The notes beneath the pieces were generated by a model. That model searched no databases. It had not been told where the DNA came from and saw only the letters and a list, made by a program, of their open reading frames with translations. Position numbers and translations under genes: made by a program. DNA of 64,000 nucleotides from Luteimonas aquatica (GTDB lineage: Bacteria; Pseudomonadota; Gammaproteobacteria; Xanthomonadales; Xanthomonadaceae), in contig NZ_JALBFU010000004.1 in the NCBI RefSeq assembly GCF_022662575.1, positions 143,039 to 207,038 of the forward strand, read 5' to 3'. This document shows positions 35,918 to 44,763 of the stretch, piece by piece; positions within the stretch are counted from its first letter, which is position 1, and each line of letters starts with the position of its first letter.

Positions 35918-38337
35918 TCCGCGCGCGGCGCCGCCTGCTCGCGGCGGCGTGCGCGTTCGCCGCCTGCACCGGCGCGCAGGGCGCGGGCGCGCCCCCGGCC
36001 GACCGCGCCGCATTCGCGCCCGTGCCGGGCGTGCAGCGCGAGGGCTGGCTCGACCTGAATAAGAACGGGCGTCAGGACGTCTACGAGAACCCGCGCGCAC
36101 CCATCGCCGCGCGCGTGGACGACCTGCTGGCGCGGATGACGATGGAGGAGAAGACCGCGCAGATGGCCACGCTGTACGGCTACGGCCGCGTGCTGCGCGA
36201 TCCGCTGCCGACGCCGGCCTGGAAGCGCGCGCTGTGGAAGGACGGCATCGGCAACATCGACGAGATGCACAACGGCTTCGGCGACGGCAAGGCCAGTCCC
36301 TACGCGACCGACCTGCGCCGGCACGTTTGGGCGATGAACACCGTGCAGCGCTTCTTCATCGAGCAGACCCGGCTCGGCATTCCCGCCGACTTCAGCAACG
36401 AGGGCATCCGCGGCGTCGAGGCCTGGGGCGCGACCAACTTTCCCAGCCAGCTCGGCATCGGCCACACCTGGAACAAGGCGCTGGTGCGCCGCATCGGGCG
36501 CATCACCGGCCTGGAGGCGCGCGCGCTGGGCTACAGCAACGTCTACGCGCCGATCCTGGACGTGGCGCGCGATCAGCGCTGGGGGCGCATGGAGGAGGTC
36601 TACGGCGAGGATCCTTACCTGGTGGCGCGGCTGGGCGTGGAGATGGTCCAGGGCCTGCAGCAGGACTTCACCGCCGCCGCCACCGCCAAGCACTTCGCCG
36701 TGTACAGCAACAACAAGGGCGCGCGCGAGGGCGAGGCGCGCACCGATCCGCAGGCCACTCCGCGCGAGGTCGAGGACATCTTCCTGCCGCCGTTCGCCGC
36801 GGCGATCCGCGAGGCCGGCCTGCTCGGGGTGATGAGCTCGTACAACGACTACGACGGCGTGCCCGTCACCGGCAGCGCCTACTGGCTGACCGAACGGCTG
36901 CGCGGGGATTTCGGTTTCCGCGGCTATGTCGTCTCCGACAGCGAGGCGGTCGAATACCTGTACAGCAAGCACGCGGTCGCCGCCGACGCCGAGGACGCGG
37001 CGCGGCAGGCGGTGGCCGCCGGGCTGAACGTGCGCACCAACTTCACGCCGCCGGAGCAGTTCGTGCTGCCGCTGCGCGCGGCGGTGCGCGACGGGTCGCT
37101 GCCGATGGCCACGGTCGATGCGCGCGTGCGCGACATCCTGCGCGTCAAGTTCACCCTCGGCCTGTTCGACCGTCCCTACGTCGAGGACGCCGAGGCCAGC
37201 GCGCGGCTGGTGAACGCCCCCGAGCACCGCGCGGCGGCGCTGCAGGCCGCGCGCGAGAGCCTGGTGCTGCTGAAGAACGCCGGCGCCGCGCTGCCGCTGC
37301 GCAAGACGCTGCGCCGCGTGGCGGTGATCGGGCCCAACGCCGACGACGGTCGCTATGCGCACCGCCACTACGGGCCGGGCGGCGGTGATCCGGTCACGGT
37401 GCTGGAGGGCATCCGCGCCAAGCTCGGCGCCGGCGTGGACGTGCGCTACGCCAAGGGCACCGAGATCGCCGGCGAGAACTGGCCGCGCATCGAGATCCTG
37501 CCCGAGCCGCTGAGCGCGGCCGAGCGCGCGGGCATCGACGAAGCCGTCCGGGCGGCCAGCGGCGCCGACGTCGCGGTGGTGGTGCTGGGCGATGGCGACC
37601 GCACGGTGGGCGAGAGCCTGAGCCGCACCAGCCTCGACCTGCCCGGCCGGCAGGAGGCGCTGCTGCAGGCCGTGCACGCCACCGGCACGCCGGTGGTGCT
37701 GGTGCTGATCAATGGCCGTCCGATGTCGGTGAACTGGGCCGACGCGCACGTGCCGGCAATCCTGGAGGCCTGGTTTCCCGGCGACCAGGGCGGCACCGCG
37801 ATCGCCGACGCGCTGTTCGGCGACTACAATCCGGGCGGCAAGCTGACGGTGACGTTTCCCAGGACGGCCGGACAGATTCCCTTCAACTTCCCCAGCAAGC
37901 CCAACGCGCAGTGGGAGGGCGAGAAATCGCGGGTCAACGGCGCGCTGTACGCCTTCGGCCACGGCCTGAGCTATACGCGCTTCGACTACGACAATCTGCG
38001 CGTGACGCCGGCGCGGCAGCGCGCGGGCGGCGAGGTCGCGGTCAGCGTGGACGTGCGCAACGCCGGCGACCGCGACGGCGACGAGGTGGTGCAGCTGTAC
38101 ACGCGCGACCTGGTCAGCTCGGTCACCACCTACGAGAAGAATCTGCGCGGCTTCGAGCGCATCCATCTGAAGGCCGGCGAGCGCCGCACCGTGCGCTTCG
38201 CGCTCAAGCCCGAGGACCTGGCGCTGTGGAACCGGCAGATGCAACGCGTGGTGGAACCCGGCCGCTTCCGCGTGATGGTGGGATCCGGTTCCGAGGACAT
38301 CCGCCAGCAGGGCGAGTTCGAGATCCTCGCCGACTGA
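35905..38337 (+). CDS. GH3 beta-glycosidase (glucosidase/xylosidase type)
   Basis: About 810 residues. The start is uncertain: GTG 35905 overlaps the GH20 stop, and TTG 35914 is an alternative that overlaps it as TTGA. A hydrophobic leader with a Cys (LLAAACAFAACTGAQ) could be a signal or lipoprotein peptide. The catalytic features are RMTMEEKTAQM, FSNEGIRGVEAWGATNFP, DVARDQRWGRMEEVYGEDPYL, TAKHFAVYSN and the nucleophile Asp345 in GYVVSDSEAVEYLYSKH. The alpha/beta sandwich (LVLLKNAGAALPL, AVIGPNADD) and a fibronectin-III-like end (VSVDVRNAGDRDGDEVVQLY) follow. Coupling to GH20 suggests that both act on the same glycan. A GH3 beta-xylosidase acting on plant N-glycans would fit, but the specificity cannot be read from sequence. 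Confidence 0.87.
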   Translation: MAALIRARRRLLAAACAFAACTGAQGAGAPPADRAAFAPVPGVQREGWLDLNKNGRQDVYENPRAPIAARVDDLLARMTMEEKTAQMATLYGYGRVLRDPLPTPAWKRALWKDGIGNIDEMHNGFGDGKASPYATDLRRHVWAMNTVQRFFIEQTRLGIPADFSNEGIRGVEAWGATNFPSQLGIGHTWNKALVRRIGRITGLEARALGYSNVYAPILDVARDQRWGRMEEVYGEDPYLVARLGVEMVQGLQQDFTAAATAKHFAVYSNNKGAREGEARTDPQATPREVEDIFLPPFAAAIREAGLLGVMSSYNDYDGVPVTGSAYWLTERLRGDFGFRGYVVSDSEAVEYLYSKHAVAADAEDAARQAVAAGLNVRTNFTPPEQFVLPLRAAVRDGSLPMATVDARVRDILRVKFTLGLFDRPYVEDAEASARLVNAPEHRAAALQAARESLVLLKNAGAALPLRKTLRRVAVIGPNADDGRYAHRHYGPGGGDPVTVLEGIRAKLGAGVDVRYAKGTEIAGENWPRIEILPEPLSAAERAGIDEAVRAASGADVAVVVLGDGDRTVGESLSRTSLDLPGRQEALLQAVHATGTPVVLVLINGRPMSVNWADAHVPAILEAWFPGDQGGTAIADALFGDYNPGGKLTVTFPRTAGQIPFNFPSKPNAQWEGEKSRVNGALYAFGHGLSYTRFDYDNLRVTPARQRAGGEVAVSVDVRNAGDRDGDEVVQLYTRDLVSSVTTYEKNLRGFERIHLKAGERRTVRFALKPEDLALWNRQMQRVVEPGRFRVMVGSGSEDIRQQGEFEILAD

Positions 38338-38382
38338 CCGCGGCCATCGATCTGCGGTCTTCCGATCCCGTTCTTCGCCGAG

Positions 38383-38411
38383 ACGGCGACGGCGCCCTCA
38401 GGCGTCGCCGT
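38383..38411. terminator. Possible bidirectional hairpin between convergent GH3 and GH29 genes
   Basis: The arms ACGGCGACGGCGCC (38383-38396) and GGCGTCGCCGT (38401-38411) pair imperfectly, with a bulge, and lie between the two converging stop codons. No T-run is present on either side, so its activity as a terminator is uncertain. Confidence 0.3.
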
Positions 38412-39918
38412 GATCGTCCGCGCGCTTGCCAGGCGCGAAGGCTGCCGCACCGCGGAACAGGGACACCTGGGCGATGCGCGGCGTGTCGTAGGCGAAGTCG
38501 ATCATCAGCCGCAGCCGCTGCGCGCGTACCGGCGCCATCCGCGCCAGGCGGCAGTGGCCGAGGGTGCTGCCCCAGGCGACCGTGCGCCAATCCTCGCCCG
38601 CGTGCGCCTGCAGGCGCCAGGCGCCGACGTGCTGGCCGTGGGCGATCGCCTCGCCCAGGCGCACCACGTCGAACTGCACGGGTTCGGGCAGGGCGAACTC
38701 CAGCCATCCGCTGCGCGCATCGGCCTGCCAGTGGCGATCGGGATCGGGATCGAGCACGGCCGCGGCGTCGCGGCCGCCGCTGGCGCGCACGCGCGCGCGG
38801 CGCAGCAGGTCGTCGGCGAACAGCGCCGTGCGCCGCGCATGGAAGCCGGCCAGCGCGGCCAGGTCCGGCGCGTCGAACAGGCCCTCGCGGTTGGGCGGCA
38901 CGTTGAGCAGCAGCTTGCTGTTGCGGCCCACCGAGTTGAAGTACAGCTCGAGCAGATTGTCGGCCGAGCGCACCCGATCCGATTCGCGGGCGTGCCAGAA
39001 CCAGCCGGGACGGATCGACACGTCGGTTTCCGCCGGCCGCCACACTGCGCCGTCGGGATCGCCCTGCTGCAGCGCCTCGGTGGTCCAGGGATCGTTGACG
39101 CCGGGCGCGGGCACGCGCGCCGGATCCACCGTGCTCCAGTTGACGGCGCCGGCGCTGCCGCTTTCGTTGCCGACCCAGCGCACGTCCGGGCCGGCGTCGG
39201 AAAACATCACCGCGTTCGGCTGCAGGCGGCGCACCGTGGCGTGGATGCGCGGCCAGTCGTAGGTTTGGCGACGGCCGCCCGGGCCTTCGCCGTTGGCGCC
39301 GTCGAACCAGACCTCGGTCATCGGGCCGTAGCGCGTGAGCAGTTCGGTCAGCTGCGCGATGTAGACGTCGTTGTACTCCTGGCCGGAACCGTAGCGCGGA
39401 TGGTTGCGGTCCCAGGGCGAGAGATAGACGCCGGTGCGCAGGCCTTCGGCGCGGCAGGCCTCGACGAATTCGCGCACCAGGTCGCCGCGGCCCTCGCGCC
39501 AGGGGCTGGCGGCCACCGAATGCGCGGTGGTGGCCGTCGGCCACAGGCAGAAGCCGTCGTGGTGCTTGGCGGTGAGGACCATGCTGGCGAAGCCGGCCTG
39601 GCTGGCCGCGCGCGCCCATTGCCGCGCGTCCAGCCGCGTCGGCGCGAACACCTGCGGCGATTCCGTGCCGTCGCCCCATTCGCGGTCGGTGAAGGTGTTG
39701 ACGGTGAAATGCACGAACATCGACAGCTCCTCGCGCTGCCAGGCCAGCTGTGCGGGCGTGGGCACGGGGCGCGCCGCGGTGTCGACGGCGGCGGCCGCGC
39801 GTTTGGGCGCGGCCGCGGCGCTCACGGCGCAGGCGGGCAGCGCGATGCCGGCGCCGAGCGCGGCGAGGAAACGGCGGCGCTGCGGCGCGGGAGGCGCATT
39901 GCGGTGCGAGGCGCTCAT
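38398..39918 (-). CDS. GH29 alpha-L-fucosidase, C-terminal F5/8-like region
   Basis: 506 residues, last gene of the minus-strand operon. The N-terminus has a twin-arginine motif (QRRRFLAALGAGIALPAC) and a lipobox-like LPAC, so it may be an exported lipoprotein. GH29 motifs are MFVHFTVNTFTDREWGDG, MVLTAKHHDGFCLWPT, GVYLSPWDRN and the nucleophile Asp206 in EVWFDGANGEG. The Glu/Thr pattern and the absence of an upstream His-rich motif resemble GH29 subfamily B (alpha-1,3/1,4-fucosidases). The C-terminal part with FDVVRLGEAIAHGQHVGAWRLQ looks like a galactose-binding-type sandwich. Its ATG overlaps the stop of the PNGase A gene by 4 bases. Confidence 0.88.
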   Translation of the reverse strand: MSASHRNAPPAPQRRRFLAALGAGIALPACAVSAAAAPKRAAAAVDTAARPVPTPAQLAWQREELSMFVHFTVNTFTDREWGDGTESPQVFAPTRLDARQWARAASQAGFASMVLTAKHHDGFCLWPTATTAHSVAASPWREGRGDLVREFVEACRAEGLRTGVYLSPWDRNHPRYGSGQEYNDVYIAQLTELLTRYGPMTEVWFDGANGEGPGGRRQTYDWPRIHATVRRLQPNAVMFSDAGPDVRWVGNESGSAGAVNWSTVDPARVPAPGVNDPWTTEALQQGDPDGAVWRPAETDVSIRPGWFWHARESDRVRSADNLLELYFNSVGRNSKLLLNVPPNREGLFDAPDLAALAGFHARRTALFADDLLRRARVRASGGRDAAAVLDPDPDRHWQADARSGWLEFALPEPVQFDVVRLGEAIAHGQHVGAWRLQAHAGEDWRTVAWGSTLGHCRLARMAPVRAQRLRLMIDFAYDTPRIAQVSLFRGAAAFAPGKRADDHGDA

Positions 39919-41579
39919 GGCGATTGCATGTCCCGGGGCAGGGAGGCGGGGAGGCAGCCGCGTTCGTCCACGACGAAGCGGCCGTTGCGGTTCTCGATCC
40001 TGCGTTCGGCGCAGCCGCCGGCGCTGTCCTCGCGCCGCCAGCTCTGGCGCGTGTCGGCGGTGGCGTTGCGCTGCTCGCGCGGTACCTGCCCGGTGTAGGA
40101 CGCGGTGCCGACGAAGCGGTCGCGGGTGCGGGTCCAGGCGCCGTCGCGAACCTGCGTGGCCTGGTCGTGGAGATCGAGCGCGGTGGTCAGGCGCGGCTTG
40201 CCGTCGACCGGACGGGTCTGCAGCGTGCCGTCGAGCCCGAAGCGATGATCGTTGCGCTCGGTGGAGGCCGCGCCGCGCGACGGACGGCGGACGACGGTTT
40301 CGCTGTCGCGCCACTCGCCCAGCAGGGCATGGTCGCCTTCGTCGTCCTCATGCTCCTGCGCGGTCCAGCGGTGGTGCACGTCGCCTTCGATCGCGCGCTC
40401 GACCGTGGTCTGCACCACGCCGTGCGAGGTGCGCGCCTCGCCGCGCGCGAGGAAGCGGCGCTGCCAGCGTTGCCGCAGGCGCGGCTGCCGGCGGTCCAGC
40501 GTTTCCAGCTCGCCGTCCACGGTCGTGGTCCCGGGATCGGTTTCCAGCAGACGCGCGACCACGCGCCGGCTGCCGGCATCGCGCCAGACCTGCAGGTTCG
40601 GCATCAGCGTCCAGCCCTTGGCGTCGGCGGCCAGGCCGGCCACGCGCAGGCGCACCTCGTGCGGCTTGCCGTCGCCGAACAGGGCGAGGAAGGGCGTGAG
40701 TTCGTAGCGGATCGGCGCGATGTCGAACGCGCGCGGCGCCGGGATCGCATACCAGAGGAAGGGGTTGGACCAGCCGCCGGTATAGATGTGCGGATACGGC
40801 GCCGCCACGCCGGCCACGCGGCCGTCGATCAGCACCTGCACCTCGCGGTAGGGCCCTTGCGGGGCACGGCACCAGACCTGTTCGGCGTCGACGGCGAAGT
40901 ACCAGAACTCCTCGCAGCCGCCGCCCGAGCCGGTGGCGTAGACCTCGGCGACCACGCGTTCGGCATTGGCCGGCAGCGAGGCCGCGCCGACGGTGTCGGG
41001 GCCGTCCTGGCGCAGGTCCTGCAGCGGCAGCACCAGGTCGGCGCTGGGCGCCGGCGGATGCGCGGCGTCGGCGGGATAGAACTGCAGGCGCAGGCGCACG
41101 TCGAACACGCCGGTGTGCGTGTCGTTGACCACGTTGCCCAGGTGCATCTCCACCGGCTGGGGCGCGGTGAACAGCGATGCATAGGCGCTCACGTCCTTCT
41201 CGACCTGCCAGGCAATGCCCTCGCGCGAAGGCTCGGGGGAGCTGGTGCGGAAGACCGTCACGCCGCCGACGCTGACGTGGCCGATGCGATCGTACTGCCG
41301 GCCCTTCACGCTGCCGTCGATGCGCAGCACGATCCGGTGCCAGGGCCCGGGACACCGGCGCGCGGCGTCGATGCCGGCGCGCGCCGGTTCGAAGCTGTCG
41401 AAGGCATGGTGCAGCACCTCCACCGTGCACGCCGGCACGTCGGCGGGCGCGGGCGAGGGATAGGCGGTGCGCGGGTCGTCGTGGTCGTTGCCGAAGGCGG
41501 CCGGCGGCGGCGCGCCGGGACCGGCCGCGGACGCCGGCGCGCACAGCAGCGCCGCCAGCAGCGCGCAGGCCGCCTTCAT
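39915..41579 (-). CDS. PNGase A-family glycoprotein N-glycanase (peptide:N-glycosidase)
   Basis: 554 residues. A signal peptide (ALLAALLCAPASA) is followed by a PNGase A domain with strongly conserved stretches: VEVLHHAFDSFEPA, CPGPWHRIVLRIDGSVKGRQYDRIGHV, VGGVTVFRTSSPEPSREG then IAWQVEKDVSAYASLF, LGNVVNDTHTGVFDV, RLRLQFYPA and EVYATGSGGGCEEFWY. Plant PNGase A releases whole N-glycans from asparagine, including those with core alpha-1,3-fucose; bacterial homologues are known. The last 190 residues are charged and lack clear family similarity. It sits between fucosidase genes with 4-bp overlaps on both sides, so release and defucosylation of N-glycans are made together. The protein probably acts in the periplasm or at the surface. 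Confidence 0.88.
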   Translation of the reverse strand: MKAACALLAALLCAPASAAGPGAPPPAAFGNDHDDPRTAYPSPAPADVPACTVEVLHHAFDSFEPARAGIDAARRCPGPWHRIVLRIDGSVKGRQYDRIGHVSVGGVTVFRTSSPEPSREGIAWQVEKDVSAYASLFTAPQPVEMHLGNVVNDTHTGVFDVRLRLQFYPADAAHPPAPSADLVLPLQDLRQDGPDTVGAASLPANAERVVAEVYATGSGGGCEEFWYFAVDAEQVWCRAPQGPYREVQVLIDGRVAGVAAPYPHIYTGGWSNPFLWYAIPAPRAFDIAPIRYELTPFLALFGDGKPHEVRLRVAGLAADAKGWTLMPNLQVWRDAGSRRVVARLLETDPGTTTVDGELETLDRRQPRLRQRWQRRFLARGEARTSHGVVQTTVERAIEGDVHHRWTAQEHEDDEGDHALLGEWRDSETVVRRPSRGAASTERNDHRFGLDGTLQTRPVDGKPRLTTALDLHDQATQVRDGAWTRTRDRFVGTASYTGQVPREQRNATADTRQSWRREDSAGGCAERRIENRNGRFVVDERGCLPASLPRDMQSP

Positions 41580-43057
41580 CGCGCCGCTCCGGCCGCGCCC
41601 GGCAGGCGGATCGCCCAGGCATAGGCCTGGGCGGTGGCCGCGCGCGCGGCGGCGGGCACGTCCACCACGGTGGCCTCGCCCTGGCGCGTCCAGGCCAGCG
41701 CCGCGTCGCTGCCCAGCAGCGTCAGGCGCGCGCCGGCGCGCGGCGCCGGGCCCGGGATGCGCAGCGTGGCCGGCAGACGCTCCTCGCCTGCCTCGGGCAG
41801 GTAGATCGCGAACACGTCGCCGTTGCGCATCCGCGTATAGCGGAACTTGCCGGCGCGGTAGGGCGGCACCGCGCGGCTGGCATAGATCGCCTCGCCGTTC
41901 ACGCGCATCCAGCCGCCGATCTCGCGCAGCCGCTGCACCGCCACCGGCGGCAGTTCGCCGTTGGCGTCCGGCCCGACGTTGAGCAGGTAGTTGCCGCCCT
42001 TGGCGACCACGTCGACCAGCATCTGCACCACCTCGCGCGCCGGCTTGTAGCGGTCGTTGGGCACGTAGGACCAGGAATCGCCCAGGGTCATGCAGGTTTC
42101 CCACGGATAGGGCAGCGGCTGGTCCGGGATCTTCTGCTCGGGCGTGCGGTAGTTCTCGTAGCGGCCGCCGACCGCGCGGTCGACCACGATCAGGCCGGGC
42201 TGGTTGGCGCGCGCCAGCTTCGCCAGGCCCGGCATGTCGATGTCCTGCGGCCCGGGCGCCGGGTTGGTCGAATGCGCGTCCTCGCCGGCGGCGTCCGGCC
42301 GCACCCAGCCGCCGTCCAGCCACAGAATGTCCAGCGGCCCGTATCGCGAGGTCAGCTCGCCGATCTGCGCGTGGGTGAAGTCGACGAAGCGCCGCCAGCG
42401 CTGCGGATGCTTGCGGGGGTCGTAGTTGACGTGGCGGCTGGGCGTGGCGAAGCGCGGCCACCAGTAGTCGTCGCTGTGCCAGTCCGGCTTGGAGAAGTAG
42501 GCGCCGATGCCGAAGCCGCGCGCGCGGAACGCCTCGAACACCTGCTTGGTGACGTCGGCGCGCGGATCGTCGTGGAAGGGCACGTTGGGCGCGGTGATGC
42601 GGTAGTCGCTCTGCCGGGTGTCGAACATCGCGAAGCCGTCATGGTGCTTGGTGGTGAACACCACGTACTGCATGCCGGCGTCCTTGGCCGCGTCGGCCCA
42701 GGCGCCGGCATCGAACTTCACCGGATCGAAGGTGGCGGGCAACTGCTCGTAGGCCTTCACGTAGCCGACGTAGTCGTCGGCGTATCGCGCCGTATGCGGG
42801 TTGTTCTTCGAGGGCCCGCACCAGTCCACGTCCTCCGAGCAGATCGACCACGACTCGACCACGCCCCACTGGCTGTACGGCCCCCAGTGGGCCATGAAGC
42901 CGAACTTCCAGTCCTGCCACCGGTCGAGCTTGCGCAGCACCAGCGGATCGGTCTCGGGCACGTAGTCGCCGGGACTGTCGGCGCGGGCTTCGGGGAGGCA
43001 GGCCGCGCCGGCGCAGGCGGCCAGCAGCGCGAAGGCGAGCATGCGCAGCGCCGTCAT
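41576..43057 (-). CDS. GH29 alpha-L-fucosidase
   Basis: 493 residues, with a signal peptide that may be a lipoprotein type (LAFALLAACAGAACL). GH29 motifs are KFGFMAHWGPYSQWGVVESW, YVVFTTKHHDGFAMFDTRQSDY, IGAYFSKPDWHSDDYW and the nucleophile Asp248 in DILWLDGGW. The C-terminal sandwich is present (FRYTRMRNGDVFAIYLPEAG). The pattern HHDGFAMFDT with DxLWLDGGW resembles broad alpha-fucosidases of subfamily A. Its start overlaps the preceding fucosidase stop by 4 bases (ATGA), as does its stop with PNGase A. Differences from the two other GH29 proteins suggest different linkages, for example core versus antenna fucose. Confidence 0.9.
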   Translation of the reverse strand: MTALRMLAFALLAACAGAACLPEARADSPGDYVPETDPLVLRKLDRWQDWKFGFMAHWGPYSQWGVVESWSICSEDVDWCGPSKNNPHTARYADDYVGYVKAYEQLPATFDPVKFDAGAWADAAKDAGMQYVVFTTKHHDGFAMFDTRQSDYRITAPNVPFHDDPRADVTKQVFEAFRARGFGIGAYFSKPDWHSDDYWWPRFATPSRHVNYDPRKHPQRWRRFVDFTHAQIGELTSRYGPLDILWLDGGWVRPDAAGEDAHSTNPAPGPQDIDMPGLAKLARANQPGLIVVDRAVGGRYENYRTPEQKIPDQPLPYPWETCMTLGDSWSYVPNDRYKPAREVVQMLVDVVAKGGNYLLNVGPDANGELPPVAVQRLREIGGWMRVNGEAIYASRAVPPYRAGKFRYTRMRNGDVFAIYLPEAGEERLPATLRIPGPAPRAGARLTLLGSDAALAWTRQGEATVVDVPAAARAATAQAYAWAIRLPGAAGAAR

Positions 43058-44436
43058 TCGTTGCTCTCGATCGGCTTGGAGGCCTCGCGGTACAGCGCCA
43101 GCGGGCGGTCGAGTTCCAGCGCGATCACGGTCATGTCCGCGTCGTAGGCCTCGGACGGGATCGACAGGTACAGCAGGCCCGGCACCTTGCTCCAGTCGTA
43201 CTTGCCGAGCACGCGCGTGCCCACCGGCTGCTTGCCGCCGACCACGTAGGCCTTGGCGACCGCGGCATCCAGTCCCTTCACCAGCACCTCGCCGCTGGGC
43301 TTGCCGTCGACGAACAGGTAGAGCGTCCTGCCGTCCTTGGACAGCGTGCTCGGTCCGGCGTAGTGGTCCAGCGACGGGCCGGCGACCGTGCCGTAGATCG
43401 CCTGCGCGTGCTTGCCGGTCCAGCGGCCGAGGCCTTCCAGGATCTGCGCCTGGCGCGGATCGAGCGTGCCGTCCTCGCGCGGGCCGATGTCCAGCAGCAG
43501 GTTGCCGCCCATGCCGATCACGCCGGCGAACAGGTGGATGATCTGGTTGGCGTTCTTGTATTCGGTGTCGCGCGGCTGGTAGCCCCAAGACTGGTTCATG
43601 GTCAGGCACAGCTCCCAGTAGCGCGGCTCGGGCCGCAGCACCGGCACGCCCTGCTCGGGCGTGGCGTAGTCGCCGTATTCGTTCAGGCGCGAATTGATGA
43701 TCGCGCCGGGATTGCGCGCCAGGATCGCGCTGCGCACCTTGGCCGACTGCCAGCCGGCGGCATCGTGTTCCCAGTCGCCGTCGAACCAGTACAGGTCGGG
43801 GCGATAGCGCTCGCCCAGGTCCTCGATCTGCCCCTGGTAGTAGTCCAGGAAGCGCTGCCAGCGCTGCGGCTCCCGGGCGAAGTCGTAGCGCTTGCTCTTG
43901 CGCGTGAACACGTCGTAGTCGTCGTAGGACCAGTCGGGCAGCGAGTAGTACAGGCCGACCTTCAGGTCGCGCTGGCGCAGTGCCTCGACGAACGGTCCGA
44001 CCAGGTCGCGTCCGGCCGGCGTGTCCTTGACCACGTTCAGGCCCTGGCGGCTGTCCCAGAGCGCGACGCCGTCGTGGTGGCGCGCGGTGAGCACCGCGTA
44101 GCGCGCGCCGCTGCGCCGGACCGCGTCCGCCCAGGCGGCCGGGTCGTAGCGGCTGGCGGTGAAGCCGCGCAGCTGCTTCATGTAGTCGGCGTGCGACATC
44201 TTGCCGTTGAAGAAGGCCCAGGACTCGTCGACGCCGTCCACGGCGTAGATGCCCCAGTGGATGAAGATGCCGAGCTTGGCGTCGGCGAACCACTGCATCC
44301 GCCGCGCCTTGGCCTCGGCGCTTTCGGCGGCGTGGCCGGGCGCGGCGGCGGCCGGGGGCGGCGCCGCGGCGGGGGCGGGAGCGGTGGACAGCAGCAGCGA
44401 CAGCCCGCATAGCGCGGCGGATAGACAAACCTTCAT
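43054..44436 (-). CDS. GH29 alpha-L-fucosidase, first gene of the operon
   Basis: 460 residues from ATG 44436; ATGs at 44439 and 44448 are in frame, but GAGGGG is best placed for 44436. A signal peptide (LSAALCGLSLLLSTAPAPAAA) precedes an Ala/Pro linker. Catalytic features are KLGIFIHWGIYAVDGVDESWAFF, AVLTARHHDGVALWDSRQGLNVV, GLYYSLPDWSYDDY and the nucleophile Asp219 in LYWFDGDWEHD. A C-terminal beta domain follows (TLYLFVDGKPSGEVLVKGL). It opens the four-gene minus-strand unit GH29, GH29, PNGase A, GH29. A GntR-type operator lies 19 bases upstream of the start, and a Clp/CRP-type site lies about 170 bases upstream. Confidence 0.9.
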   Translation of the reverse strand: MKVCLSAALCGLSLLLSTAPAPAAAPPPAAAAPGHAAESAEAKARRMQWFADAKLGIFIHWGIYAVDGVDESWAFFNGKMSHADYMKQLRGFTASRYDPAAWADAVRRSGARYAVLTARHHDGVALWDSRQGLNVVKDTPAGRDLVGPFVEALRQRDLKVGLYYSLPDWSYDDYDVFTRKSKRYDFAREPQRWQRFLDYYQGQIEDLGERYRPDLYWFDGDWEHDAAGWQSAKVRSAILARNPGAIINSRLNEYGDYATPEQGVPVLRPEPRYWELCLTMNQSWGYQPRDTEYKNANQIIHLFAGVIGMGGNLLLDIGPREDGTLDPRQAQILEGLGRWTGKHAQAIYGTVAGPSLDHYAGPSTLSKDGRTLYLFVDGKPSGEVLVKGLDAAVAKAYVVGGKQPVGTRVLGKYDWSKVPGLLYLSIPSEAYDADMTVIALELDRPLALYREASKPIESNE

Positions 44437-44454
44437 CATGCCCCTCATTGGCCT

Positions 44455-44469
44455 ATTGGTTGGACCATT
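44455..44469. promoter_or_regulatory. Candidate GntR operator 2 (fucosidase operon)
   Basis: ATTGGTTGGACCATT has the TGGT-TGG-ACCA core in the same register as the site in front of the regulator gene. It lies 19 bases upstream of the GH29 start, between promoter and ribosome binding site, a typical repression position. Confidence 0.72.
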
Positions 44470-44601
44470 TATATCCGGGAATTCGCGGCGACCAGAAGTA
44501 CTCCGTGTCGCTTCCCTCCCCCGGAATTGGGGGCATGCCGGACTGGCCCCGGCCCTGGTGGTCTCGCCCCGAATCGCGAGTCTCGGCCATTAGATCGTTA
44601 T

Positions 44602-44625
44602 AAATTGTGATCATATTCACATTTA
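44602..44625. promoter_or_regulatory. Clp/CRP-type binding site
   Basis: TGTGA (44606-44610), six bases, TCACA (44617-44621), with A/T flanks that extend the palindrome (AAAT on the left, TTTAT on the right). This is the perfect CRP consensus, shared by the Xanthomonadaceae regulator Clp. It stands about 130-170 bases from the starts of the two divergent operons, so it may activate either. Confidence 0.78.
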
Positions 44626-44721
44626 TGCGCCTGTATTGCCGCTAAGGTCGGGGACGTTCAAGGCCGGAGGGCGGCCTTGTGGGCTCCGGGCGCAAACGAA
44701 AGCAGCGGCCTTTGGGGACTT

Positions 44722-44736
44722 ACAGGTTGGACCATT
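44722..44736. promoter_or_regulatory. Candidate GntR operator 3 (SUMF/3-keto operon)
   Basis: ACAGGTTGGACCATT is identical over the last twelve bases to the site at 44455-44469. It ends 27 bases before the GTG start of the SUMF-like gene. Confidence 0.7.
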
Positions 44737-44763
44737 GGGCCGGTCGCTCGTCAAGGGAGTTCC

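Larger units (their letters stand above)
44437..44763. promoter_or_regulatory. Divergent control region between fucosidase and SUMF operons
   Basis: This gap holds two GntR-type operators, one in front of each operon, and a central Clp/CRP-type site inside an AT-rich patch (about 44590-44630). No gene of its own is seen. The layout suggests activation from the centre and repression close to each start. Confidence 0.7.
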
